This document shows positions 34,906 to 48,000 of a stretch of 64,000 nt of DNA, piece after piece. This DNA comes from Xenopus tropicalis (taxonomy: Eukaryota; Chordata; Amphibia; Anura; Pipidae). The notes under the pieces were generated by a model. It was given only the letters and a program-made list of their open reading frames with translations, made no database searches and was not told the origin of the DNA. The first letter of the stretch is position 1, and the number at the start of each line of letters is the position of its first letter. Location: contig NC_030683.2 in NCBI RefSeq assembly GCF_000004195.4, forward strand, positions 65,646,764 through 65,710,763, given 5' to 3'. Made by a program: the position numbers and the translations under genes.

Positions 34906-35930
34906 CATAGTTATAACTCACTTATAACTGACTGCCTCCTCTCTTTATTTGTATTTTATATGTAGGAGTTGCTATATTGTTTTCCTTAGGTAGTACAGTA
35001 TGAGGGTATAGCACATTTGCGTCTGATCCCGCCATTTCAACTATATTAAAGGAGTATTTTTTAATGGGGCGTGGCCACAAAAGTGGGCGTGGTCAAAAAT
35101 TGCCACGCTGCGCGCACCAAATCTTTTTGTCCCTCTTTTTATTTTTCAGATGTTGGGAGGTATGAATTCAGCCAGCAGGAAGTGGAACAAGCAGGCAGGA
35201 CTAGTGGGGTTTTGGCGGAATTTCTCAATAAGTCAGTCCGAAACACTAACTTTTTTTAAGCACAATCCTTATATATTTAAAAGGAGTATAATTCACTGGT
35301 ACATTCATAATTTTGATATATGTCTCTTGAAATAAACCCATCCTAGCAGCCCAGTTTTCTAGTGTGGTGGTGGAGTAAAAAGTTTCCAGGTTGCAATCCT
35401 AATGACTGAAACGATTGTCACACACCCAAACAATGTGAAGCACAGCCAGTTTGTACAACATGGCACCAATGCTATGAAGGGATTGCATTAAACCCTCTGA
35501 GCAGATCACTTGTATATTCAGGGACATATAATAAATACACGTTGCAGGACATTACTGTTCGCATTTAAACTAAACTGCAATCAGGTTAGCCTGTTACCTG
35601 GATTTTTTAGACACGTCCCTCAAGTGATCTGGTTACCCTACTGAGGAGTTTTACATTACACCCTATACCACCACTCTGCTTGAAGTCAGGTACATGTAGG
35701 AAACAGGAACTGTGATTCTTAGACCCTTAATAAAGCCAAGAACTTGGTACCATTTTTTCATATTAACTTCACGCATGGGGATGGAGTTTCAATTTCACGC
35801 GTGCTTATGTGTGGCCAAAAAATATATATCTCCGGCAATTTATTCAACTAGAACACAATTATGAAACCGGTGTAACCAACAATTGCTGCAATATCACATG
35901 ACAGCTCACAATCCCATGTGACCCCGCTGA
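34906..35930. other. Upstream region of agtrap, no gene seen
   Basis: Mixed AT-rich DNA with no convincing frames. It contains no recognised complete repeat and may hold distal agtrap control DNA. Confidence 0.5.
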
Positions 35931-36029
35931 CTTAGTTGAGCAAAGCCGCTAGGAAGAGGCATCACGTGATGCGCGTACAGTCGGGCAGGCAATTTCTGAA
36001 GTTTAGGGAAGGCAAAAGGAGTCACGGAT
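35931..36029 (+). promoter_or_regulatory. agtrap: agtrap proximal promoter and 5' UTR with E-box
   Basis: The start codon is 60 bp downstream of a palindromic E-box, atcacgtgat at 35961-35970, followed by CpG-containing gcgcgtacagtcgggc. No TATA box is seen. CACGTG is the binding core of bHLH-zip factors such as USF, MYC/MAX and TFEB/MITF. The transcription start is inferred to lie between about 35940 and 36000. Confidence 0.55.
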
Positions 36030-36056
36030 ATGGAGTTACCGGCTGTTAACTTAAAG
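36030..36056 (+). CDS. agtrap: agtrap exon 1 (start codon)
   Basis: ATG at 36030-36032 opens MELPAVNLK; donor gtattg from 36057, phase 0. The start is chosen because the nine residues equal the mammalian N-terminus and because it lies just downstream of CpG-rich promoter DNA. An upstream in-frame context of cggatATGg is acceptable. Confidence 0.93.
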
Positions 36057-39000
36057 GTATTGAAGCTTTAGAGAGTAATTGTCTACTTATTAGTGGGGGC
36101 GTGGGAACGTTATAAAAACTATTCTAAAGTGTTTCTGGAAGGGGAGATGTGAGGTAACGTGAGGTTCCGCTATGGGATGAGGTTCAGTTGAACTACAGCA
36201 CCCTACTTTGTATAATATGACTGCTCCGTAACTGCCAACTAACATATCCGATCCTCATTTACAATATTGTATTGCTCTATTTTCCTTACGCTTCGCTAGG
36301 TGGGGGCTAAAGGCAGATACTGTAGTGCCAAGGGGCTGCTCTCAGCATATTGCTTTATATACATATTGCCATTATCTGTTGTGTATACCCAGTGAATAGG
36401 GAAGCTGCGTACTTTCCCGGAATTCGGCACTTTATTGCTATTGTGCAATTAGCAGAGCTAAAGCCATTGTATGTATTGAAATAAAACTTTGCAGCCCAGT
36501 CTTTTACTTTAGGTTTAGAAAAGCGACGGCCATTGACTTTAACCTTTTTTTGTTGATGTGTTAAATTTCCTTCATGACATAATGTACTACACTAATGATC
36601 CACATTGTACAGTTGCTGGTATAAAGAAAAACTTTTTATCATTCTAATACTGTTCTTGTTGCAGATGTCAGGTATGCTGTTTAAACATTCAGTTGGTAAT
36701 ATTCTGATAACATGAACATTTTCACAAAGGTCAGGACCCCAAAAATAAGTCCCATTAGGGACAGGCAGAAGAGGCACTTGCCTGGGGGGCAATAGGCAGG
36801 TACCTCTATCGCCTACTCTTAGTCCAGGATCTCTTACCCCAACAGTGGATTTCTCGGTGCTCCCCACCTGCATTGGGTTTTTGTGCTTTGCACGTGTGGT
36901 GGGGAGGGGGGGTCCCGGAGGAAGCTAAACATGCCATATTTTATATACTCGACTTACTGCACCAGTCTAAAGTTTCAGCATCTCAACAGCGCTTATGATC
37001 CAGTGATCAGTTCCCTCTGCCTCCCTCTCTATGCTCAGATCAGTCCCACCCACCCTGATAGTTTCCATCTGTCTCTCAGATCGTTCTTCACCTTCCTCCA
37101 ATCAGCTTTGATTGTTCCTCTCACTCTGTGCCTTGCTGTTAACTGAAAAAGGTAAAACAACAACAAATATGATTGAAAAAAAAAACAATCTACTAAAAAC
37201 ATTTAATATTTTGTGGGGGTAATTTACAATTTGTAGAAGGTCCATGCAATAAAAAAGCATTTCCAGAATAACAGCTGTGACCTTTTTTCTCTGCAACTTC
37301 CTGCATCTGTTCATATACTGTTCCAGAACAGCTGCAGCTTTGTATTCCCTGCACCTGATCATATACTGTTGCAGAACAACAGCTGCAGCTATGTATTCCC
37401 TGCAACTCCCTGCACCTGGTCATATACTGTTCCAGAACAACAACTGCAGCTTTGTTTTACCTGCACCTGGTCATATACTGTTCCAGAACAACAACTGCAG
37501 CTTTGTTTTACCTGCAACTCCCTGCACCTGGTCATATACTGTTCCAGAACAACTGCAGATTTGTTTTACCTGCAACTCCCTGTACTCATGTATCAATGTG
37601 CAGAAAAACAAAGACTGCTTTTTTTTTCTATAACAGTACACACTAATGTGCACTGTTTGTATATCTTTTATAATTTAATAATAGATGCAGGGAGTTGCAT
37701 AGTGTGTAACAATGTTTTATGGACTATAGATTGTTAGGTCCACTTGGGCACGTTCATTTGTGAATCGTGCACATTTGCTTTGAAAAATACCATTCCACTA
37801 ACAAAGGAACATTTTACTATTATACTTTTTTACATTTTACAACTATGCTTATTGATCAATAACTAGCTTACTGATCTGGCAGCAGCACAAGCAAAACTAT
37901 GCAGCCAGGGAGCAGAGAGACACAGAAGGAGAAAACTGGGATGGGTTTTCCCTGCTACTGTTGAGTAAAGCCTGTCTGTCAGTGCTGTGAACACTTCCTG
38001 TGGGAGACTGAAGCGACACTCCCACCTTCATTTCACTCTGGCTTCTGACTTGAGAGGTTGTCTCTGCAGCTCTCATATAATGACAGTTTTAGGAGGTAAA
38101 ATGCTTTCAAAACACCTTTTTTTCTGCATCAGCTGGGCAAGTATCGTTTAAAAGAAGTCCTTATTCACATTAAAAACATGAAGTTGATGCAGGACTTGAA
38201 TTTGATCCATCTTAAAAAGTGTCTGTGACACTCACATGCTCAGTGTGCTCTAAACAGCTGTTGAGAAGCTAAGCCTAGAGGTTGTTGCAAATTATCAAGC
38301 AAATAATAAAGTTGGCCTGGGGCTACAGGGCTGATTATTAAGTTTTGATACAAACTACACTGGTTCCTGAGCTGCTATGTAGTAATTATCTGTATTAATT
38401 ACTAATCAGCTTTATATTGTGACATTTATACTCTATACATACAGTATATTGTGTGTCGGTCCCTAAGCTTAGTAATTTAAAACCGCACAAAGCATGTTTC
38501 TTACTACAGTAAAAAATGAAAATAAATTTAGTCCAGTATTCAAGTCTATCCCATTTCTTGAAGGAGAACTAAAACTTAACAAAGAAGTAGGGTAGAAATG
38601 CTGCACATTAAGTTTTGTATTATTATGTACCATGCTACGGCAACCACAGCCCTTTAGCAGTGAAGATCTGTTCCTCTGAAGATGCCCTCAGTAGCTCTCC
38701 ATCTTCTTTTCTGCTAAATTACAACACATGCTGTGTGCTGCTGTCACTTCCCTGAGTGTAGGGTTTTACTCACAATACTGTATATATAGCATTCACAATA
38801 CAAGGCTGATTAGTAATTAATTCACATTACATGGCAGCTCTGAGACCAGCACAATTAGCATCATAAATTATTGATCAGCCCTGTAGCATTATCTTATATG
38901 ACAGGCAAAACTATTTTTCTGCATTATAATTTGCAATGCATGTGCAATGCTTCACAACAGCTGCTCAAAGCACACTGAGCATGTGCAGTGTCACTGAACA

Positions 39001-42000
39001 TGTCCAACACAATTCAAGGTGGCTAGCTCTTGTGACAACTTTCGAGGCCTGGATCATTACTCCTATAGAGAAGCTGAACCTTTAGAATGGTGCATTAAGC
39101 TCAGGATTTAAAATATGATATTTCTAGCCATATTCATTTTTAGGGTTTAGTTAAGTAAGAAAAAGGTTAAGAAATCTTTTCTGTTGCATTGATTGGCTAG
39201 AATTCTTGGCTAGTTCTGTTAAATCAATGGCATATAGGGCTATAAAGGACATTTTGTCACCTGAGCAATTTCCAGCTTTGTGGGTGACAAAATGCTTGGA
39301 ATTGCCTTCTATTCGTTATAATGGCAATCTCTGTGAGCCCTTGTGGCTCAGGTGATTGTTAACACTGAGAATCACAGAGAATCCTTTATGTGTTTTTTAG
39401 GGTATTTTCCTCATACAGCCAGCACATGCAATTTCTGTACTCTAACGGCTAAATTACACGGGACATTATGATCAGATTTTGTGGGTCAAATTTTATCTGA
39501 TCCACTAAATCTTGTCACGTAACAGCACAAGATTTTGTAGGATCCTACAAAATCTGATCCCCAACATCTGTAATATAAGTCAGATCAGATAAAGTCAGGT
39601 AGTATGTGTTGTTGTTACTGCGTCTAGGAAAAAAAAGTCTTTTAGACACAGATTTTATCTTGTTGGATGCAGACGCAGCATGCCGTATTCCCTTCCAACA
39701 GACGTTTAGTGTTGAATGGTATATCTTTCATGTAGTTTGCACATCCGATCAACCCATGCAACTACATCCTACTTTTATGTCAATCCAACATGATCACCAA
39801 ACCATATGCTTTACAATTTATTATTGATAAGACCCATAGCATATGGATTTTATAGCTGTTTAGACACATGTAGGATCTCCACATCATCACATTAAAAGTG
39901 GGCACTTACAAAATGTGCAAAGCTTTATTGCCCATAGAGTCTGCAACATGCTTCTGAAAGATTACAAATGAACTGTATAGTGTTAGTATTTTTAGTAATG
40001 AGATCTGATTGTGCCATTATCTGTGGACATGCATATCTAGTACAGTAGCACATATTTACATATGGCATCAAACATGAACTACCAAATTCAATATTCTCCT
40101 CTGGGAGTTTTAACACTACTGCTTTGTTTCCCCTATAAAATCATAAGACCTATTTCTAGCCACTTGCTCAGTGGAAGTTGCCCACAAAATCTTATCTTTA
40201 AGTCAACATCACATTCCATGCTACAACTTTTGAAATTCATTCTTTGTAGATGTTTCCTAGTATCTCTAAATAAAGTTGTCTTTGTATGTGGTCTATCCAG
40301 AATAGCTGAAGGCCATACTAGACAGTGTCATATGATATACATTACATCTCATGTTAATAGATAAATATTATTTAAAAAAAATAACCCCAGAGCTATAAAA
40401 TAAGTGCTGTAGTTATTTTCCCAGGATACACAGTGAAAATGTATGTTTGAGATGAATGATATGCTGAGAAAACCAGCTAACAAAGTATAATCTATATACA
40501 GGAAAGATGGAGACTTTTTTTGTGATTTGTGTATGTATTAGATATATATATATATATACCAAAATGCACAATCTGGCTCATTTTATGAGTCTTAATGGAT
40601 TATTATACATATTGTGCACCATGCTTGTTTGGATACAGTCCTAAATGTTACATTGTGCTGTCAATTACTTAATGCTTTTATACAGATTCTTTTTGTATCA
40701 TGTTGTTTGTTGTGCATGCTGGTGTGCCTTGAGTTAGATTTCTGCTATATCCTGGGCCCCTGAAAAATGTGGGGTGGGTGGGGATCAGGAGGTCAGGTCA
40801 CACAAACTATTATCATTTGCAGCTTTTTCTGCACTCAGATAATTTCACGCTGCTGGTCATGATGATGTCATTTTCTGTTTATGCTGACTTCACTTCCAGT
40901 TTTATAGTGTTCACTGGGCAGCAGTACATGTTGTAGATAAAGCTATAGATCAGATTGGGTAGTGGGTATTGTCTTATTAAACTCGTGCACTCATGTTACA
41001 GACCTGTATATCTATTGGGTAAACTGCAGCTCCAGGTGTTATCCTTATTATCCTATTCTTTTTAAAATGACATGTATGCATGTGCAGTTACTATTATTTT
41101 ATGAATAGAACCATAATTTTGCATATTGTATGTGTTTTTGCATATGTAAAGTGCAAATATGTTGTAATAGTCTCTGACTAAACTGCATGAGTGACTCCTT
41201 TTTAAATTGTGCTCTTTACATAAGTCTAGAATACACTCATTTTACTTTTAAAGATATCTTCAGTGGTTAAAATTGTGAGAAATTCTGTTCTTTCGAAAGT
41301 ACTTCCTTAAATTTGAGGTCAGTTGAAATTATACTTTCTTACTAAACACTGTTTAGTGTTTCAAGTTTTGCCTGTTCTCTGGCTCTAGGCTAATGGTGTT
41401 AAGTTGTATGCCTCTTACCCATAGCACTTTTTGCTGTATATATGTATTTATTTATTACAGTGTCCTCCCTTTCTCTACTTTTCTGTTTTGTAAAGATTGA
41501 TCAACACTGTGTATACAGCTAGCACTGTTAAAAAAAAGTTATGCTTTGTATGTAACTATGTATAGTATATTTCTCTTACCTGTTACTACCTGCATACCTT
41601 TCAACAAATGAATAATCAAAAGAGGGGCAATTTATATTTTATTCATGTTCTACATGGCCATACCCAGTTACACCCTGAAACTCCCCCAGTCACCAGAAAT
41701 CGGCCTACTTCCACACAAAGCCGCATTTCCTTTTTGGTTTCCAATGTGGGAGTGTCCCACAAAAATCAGAACTACTGGGAGTTATGCTAAAATTCAATAT
41801 TTGTGCTCACCAGGTTCTTTCAGAAGCAGAGAAAAGAGTGTCCAACAAAGGTTTTAGATGTGCTCCAGTTAATAAAATAGGTATGATATCTATCTTGGAT
41901 GCCAATCGATGGGAGCTACATGTGAAGAAATCAGGGCGCTTCTCTGGTTCAGAACCGTTTAGTCTAACTTTGCTCTTTTTGTCTTGACTCTGATGTAGCG

Positions 42001-45000
42001 AATTTGTTTATGCAATTTTATTTGCTTAACATTAATTAAAAATATTTTTCCACTATGGGTTCTTTTCCCTCCTGTCTGTAGAAAGAAAGCAAATGCAATG
42101 GATACAACTTATGCAACTTGCTGTCTATGAATAGTAAATCTAGATGTTCGCACATGGGTACCGTATTTTCCGGCGTATAAGACGACTTTTCAACCCAGAA
42201 AAATCTGGGTTAAAGTTGGGGGTCGTCTTATGCGCCGGGTACTTCCTTGCAGGGCCCCCCCAGCGTCCTCCACCACCCCTCCCGCTCGCCTGATTCATCC
42301 GGCTTTACCCACCACCCCTCCCGCTTGCCTGCTGCTTCCTCCGGCTGCTTAGGTTGCAGTATGTGGGGGAGGATGTGGGGGAGCTGAAGTATGTGGGGGA
42401 GGATGTTGGGGGGAGCTGAAGTATGTGGGGGAGCTGAAGTATGTGGGGGAGCTGAAGTATGTGGGGGAGGATGTTGGGGGGAGATGAAGTATGTGGGGGA
42501 GCTAAAGTATGTGGGGAAGGATGTTGGGGGAGCTGGAGCATGTTGGGGAGGACGCTAGGGGGAGCTGGATGATGTTGGGGAGGACGAGCTTTAGGACGCT
42601 GCGGGGGGGAGATTGAGGATATTTTAACTGCAAAAGTTGGGGGTCGTCTTGTACGCCGGAAAATACGGTAATTGTTTTTTAAATTGGATTTTTAATAATC
42701 ATTCACTTCACGCAAGAATCATCAAGTTCTAGTAAATACAGATTAAATACATTGTTGTCTTTTACTATATACAGTAGAACCCCCATTTTACATGTTTCAA
42801 TGTACCAGAAAAAATTTATATTTATACTAGTGCCTACCCTTCCCTTCCACAATATGGTGGGCAGGACAGGTGCGGTTATATAAATAATAATAGTGCTTCC
42901 AGATTTGGTTAGTTTTGGGCTAGGAGAGAGTTAGTATGAGTCAAGCATGGATTTGCACACTATATAGTTGCTATTGAGATTGAGATTTTTTCCTGGTACA
43001 GTTTTGCAGCAAAATTTGTTAGTGTGCGATGTATCCACCCCTCGCCATTTGTGTTTACTTCTTACTTGCACATTTGGGGGCAGCTCCATAATTAATGGAA
43101 AGTTAAAAGGGTGTTTTGGTCAACCTGATTTGGAATTTCTGTCCTAAGCAACTGGGACAGGAAGAGGGGGTGGGGCTTCACACTATACCAGGAAGAAGAG
43201 GAAAAGAGCTGGAGATTTCAATTTATAAGTCAGAAACCAGATAAGACTGAATGTAGGGACTAAGCTATATTATTCTGGGGGTTGTTTAGAGTAATTTTAA
43301 AGAAAGAAAAAAAGGTTTATTTATTTAAATTTCCTTTGTTTTATTATTGCTGCAGTTGTCTGCTAATTTATCTTTTCTACTCCAGTCATGCCCCTACAAC
43401 TATCCAGTGACCATTGTCCATCATCATTCATCATCATGCTGCACCTGTATATGTATTATAATAATGACTAGTGGTTAGCAATTAGATGCTATTGGTATTG
43501 CTAACAGTCTAGCAGTCCTTTTGTTTTCACAAAATGGTTTAGCAGATGGTTTATACATACATAGGAATTTTTTGTACCACCCTATGTATTGTTATTTAGG
43601 ACAAAAATAAAAACACAAAAACTATTTCCATGCAATAATTATTCATGAAATACCATCTTTAAATAATTATGCATGGAGGAGTATATTTATGTTTTATTTC
43701 CTCTTTCTACAGGCAATTGTCTTCACACACTGGCTGCTGACAGTATTGTAAGTATTATACACTGTTGCCGAGTAACCTTGCATATTGCATGCTTTGCTAT
43801 AGAACAGTACATAGGGGAAGTAACCATGAAGGTTACTTATCTGTGTCGGCAACTTATAGGTGTATATTTTAGCCTCTGCGCAGTTTGTATGCCCCCCTCA
43901 GCTTGCAAACAATAATTTTAAATTGACTTGGTGCATAATTCATTAATACAATGAGGCAGTAAGTACAATGGGGCAGTAAGTACAATGAGGCAGATTCAAA
44001 ATAAAACCTAGGAATGCAAAGAAATTGAGACATAAAATTAGCTATAGACTGGTGTCTGGTGTCTGGTGTGACTTTAATATTATCAAAACTCGCAGAACAC
44101 AGGGGCTGCTATTCCCTGTATTAACTATGCACAGCAGTTTAATGTGTTTATGCTATAATACTCTGTTGTAAACTAATAATAGATACTAAATAATATTAAT
44201 AAATATTAGATGTAAGACCTTACCTGTAAAGTCAGCCATTCACATGCTGATCCCATACACTAACCAATGGACTAATCCTGAGATCCCCATACTTTTTGTA
44301 TTTGTCTCACAGTTTGCAAACCATTGGGTTAATACATACAGAAACCGAATCTGTTTTTAAAATGTATTCGACTTAATGGAAAGATTTTTTTTAGCAGTAA
44401 ATAATGTTCTATAAATGATTTCTAAACTGAAATCTAAATAATGCAATAATATGCATGTTTCCTTTGTCTTGCAGTGCATGCATGATTGATTGGCTTCCTA
44501 AAGCCTATGGTTTGGCAAACATAACAATCCTGGCAATGGGAGTTTGGGCAATTGCACAGAGGGATTCTATTGATGCAATTTTTATGGTAGGAAAGCATAT
44601 TCCTCTGAATTTTGCTGATTATGTGTTTCAGACAGACAACTGGATGTTTTCTCTTTCAGTTTCTCATTGGGCTGTTGCTGACTATTTTGACTGATATCCT
44701 TCTTTTTGCACTGTACTTTACTGAAGCAGAGAAAGCATCAGAATCAGGACCTCTTCGAGATTTGTTTCGCTTTAGTTCAGGCATGGGCATTTTCAGCCTG
44801 CTTCTGAAACCTTTGTCTTGCTTCTTCATGTATCACATGTATCGTGAGCGAGGGGGAGAGTACTTTGTCAATCTAGGTAAGTGAGAGCTAATGTTGCTTT
44901 CTTATAGTTACAGTCAATGAGTCATTTATAATAGGTGTCCTTCAGTGACCGTACAAATGCATTGTGTCCTCTGAAAGAGGAGTGTCTATTTCTCCTTACT

Positions 45001-48000
45001 TTAGACATGTTGGGGATGCCTGAATAAACTCTAGTTACATTTTAGTGAAATATTAATGCATTAAGTGTATTGAATGATTGATAGTGAGACAGGTCAGGTA
45101 AAGTTATGTTTGAAGTACATTCTTGACCTTTGCTGTATGCAAAACTTCATTATAGTAAGGTTTTAAGAATAATTGACCAATTAGATTGTCCATAACAATG
45201 TTTACATTACATTACATTTTAAGGGGTAACTATTGCAACGATGAAAATTTAATATAAGCTTCATCTTACTGAAATAAAAAAAATTCTATATTTAATCAAT
45301 TATAAATTCTGTGCCGTTATTAAAATAATAAAGCTTATCTTGACTATCCACTTTTCACCATCTGTCTCTTTTTATACAGGAGTTAGGTGTCAGATTTTCT
45401 TTGGCAGTTATATATATCTTTAAGGGGGCTGCCTTTCCTAGCAGATGTGTTAGAGCTAGCTCAAATAACTTATTTCAGCGAAACAAAATCTAATAAAATA
45501 ATTGACTTAGCCCATGACTAAGTGCATTTGGGCAAAAAGGCATAGCGCCATTGGAGGTGCTTACTTTTTAATTCAACTTTAATAAAGAGGATTTTTATTT
45601 TTGTGTCCCCGTGGGTTTCTGTTGCCCCAGGTTGTAAAATCACTGTTTCAGTCCACCTTTTGAAGATATGGGGTCACTTTCTGCTTCTGAGTATGACATT
45701 GTCTTCCACACCTTGGCTGCTGAGGTTTCCTGGAACAATGGTGCATATTACTTTGAGGAATTGGTGTCCTATTTGATCTGTATTGACTCCAGAATGAAAG
45801 AGAGACAATTGCAAAAGCCTTGCAGTTGCAAGTATCTTCCTATCTCTATTTCAGCTCCTGATTTGTCACCCTCCCAAACTGATGATCCCATGCAGTTTGG
45901 TGCCACTCTTCTAACTCCTGAGAAGAAAACTTGCAGAAGAACAACTGATCTGTAGTTATAACTGAAATCTTTCTTAAGGTTTCGCCTGAAAAAATGCCTA
46001 TAGACTCTAATGGCCACAAAAAATAGTTGCGCAGGATGGAAAAAGTCGCCACAAAAAAGTTGAATTGTACGGAATTTTGCAAATTTTTTGGCAAAACAGG
46101 ACACATTTGCTCATCACTACTGGTCTATGTATGTACTGTGGGTAAAGTGGTCACCTTCTCAAGACTTGTCAGATCAAGCCTAAGCGACAAGGCCTCTCCT
46201 AGGTTTAATAGGGGAGTCTCACCTATGCAAAGCTTCTTCATTCCCAGACAATTTGCAGTAAAAATGTTCATACTGCTTCCCTGTTCTTTGATTCAAAGCC
46301 ATTACCTTTTCAAGCCCATCTGGCTTTCGGTGCTGCTAGTAATTTTATTGACTTCTCCTTTGCAAAGCCTTGTTGCTTTTCCTTTATAACCCTCAAGGTA
46401 CATCTTTCTGATCAAGCAGTGGATAGCAGACCAATGCTACCATTTCTTTTTGTTAAAATGTGGCTTTGCCTTCCTAATCCTGTTGCCCTGCCACTCCAGT
46501 CATCCTAGGACTCCCATTGTTAAAGGGAATTATCAGAAAAATAAAAACTTTATCGTACTTTATGAAGCTTTATCATACTTAAATAAGACATTTTCTAAAT
46601 ATATTTATTTAAAATATATCATTTTATTACAAATCCTATACCGTTTCTAAAATAAATAAGTTTATCTTTACTTTTTCTGTCTTAGCATCCTGTTTCACTT
46701 CCTTCACTCTTCATGCAGAAGTTGTGTCAGATTTTTATTGACAGATCCAATAGGAGGGCTCCATTTCCTTACATATGTATTGTTACTCACTCAACTGATT
46801 CCAGCACAAACAAATTATAACAAAATAACTAACTTTGGCACAAATCTTGCATGTAGAAAGAGACAGGATTTCTGGTGTTTATAAAAGAGTGAACAAATAA
46901 TCTTTTTTAGCAAAATTAGCCCCCTAAAAAATATATTGGATCTAACTGTCATTCAAAATCACACTCCCAACTCCTGCATGAAGAGAGAATGAAGAGAGAG
47001 AGATGCTAAGGAGGGGACAGTGAAGAGTAAATTATTTCAGAAATGGGTCCCAATTTTTAGTTGATTATATTTAAAAAATTTCTTATTTAAGTATGATGCT
47101 TATATAAATTTTTTGCGAATATTACTTTTTAAGGCAGCACAATATGGGCAGATCACTCCCATTTCAGTTGCCTCCCTGCTTCAGTTGTTTCTGTTCCGAT
47201 CTCATCTGATTGTTACAAGGACTTCTTGGATGTCTTTGAGAAGAAGAATATTGAAATGCTTCCTCTTCATAGGTCCTATGACTGCCCTAATGACCTTGTT
47301 CCTGGGACCATAACCCCAGAGGTAGAACATACCCATTGTTTGTTCCAGAGACCCAGGCTATGAAAGAATACATTGAAGTCTGATTCTCCTGCTGCAGCCA
47401 GTTTCTTTGTCCAAAAAAAGATGGGAGTCTTAGGGCTCTGGCACACGGGGAGATTAGTCGCCCGCGGCGAAACTCCCTGTTCGCGGGCGACTAATCTCCC
47501 CGAGTTGCCTACCCCTGCCATCCCACCGGCGAACATGTAAGTCGCCGGCGGGATGGCAGACGCGGCGGGGCGATTTGCGCTAAATCGCACCGCCACGTCT
47601 GCCATCCCGCCGGCAACTTACATGTTCGCTGGTGGGATGGCAGGGGTAGGCAACTACCGCGGGCGACTAATCTCCCCGTGTGCCAGAGCCCTTAGACTTT
47701 TCAGTTTAAAAATAAAAGTGGGTAAATAGGCTGTGCAAAATAAAAAGTTTTCAATATAGTTAGTCAAAAATGTAATCTATAAAGGCTGGAGTGGACAGAT
47801 GTCTAACATAAAAGCCAGAACTTGTTCCTTTGCAGCTCTCTAACCTGTTACCAGTCAGTGACCAACCAGTGAGGAGGGGCCATTGGTGCCATAACTGTCC
47901 GGTTAGTTTTCTTTTGAATCTGACCTGCATGCTCAAAAGGAAACCAACTGAACAGTTATGTCCCATGTGGTCCCCCTCAATCTATTTATTCAGTTTTATT

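Larger units (their letters stand above)
36057..43712 (+). other. agtrap intron 1, 7656 bp
   Basis: It contains a MITE fragment near 36925-37140, a minisatellite at 37275-37595, a foldback element at about 38140-39165 and a MITE at 42159-42670. The stretches 39170-42150 and 42680-43710 show AT-rich DNA, a TA run near 40540-40556, and no gene. Confidence 0.75.

Noticed and set aside
37193..37653. Frames with repeated LHLVIYC-type text
   Set aside because: They are translations of the minisatellite at 37275-37595.
44455..44694. Single continuous frame reading through agtrap intron 3
   Set aside because: The consensus splice sites and the match to mammalian AGTRAP show that 44587-44659 is removed; the read-through text is not conserved.
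45769..46106. Minus-strand frames opposite the gypsy gag
   Set aside because: They are antisense shadows of the gag-like sequence and an adjacent repeat.
47433..47691. Bacterial-type terminator or riboswitch-like hairpin
   Set aside because: Target duplications and a second truncated copy identify it as a MITE.
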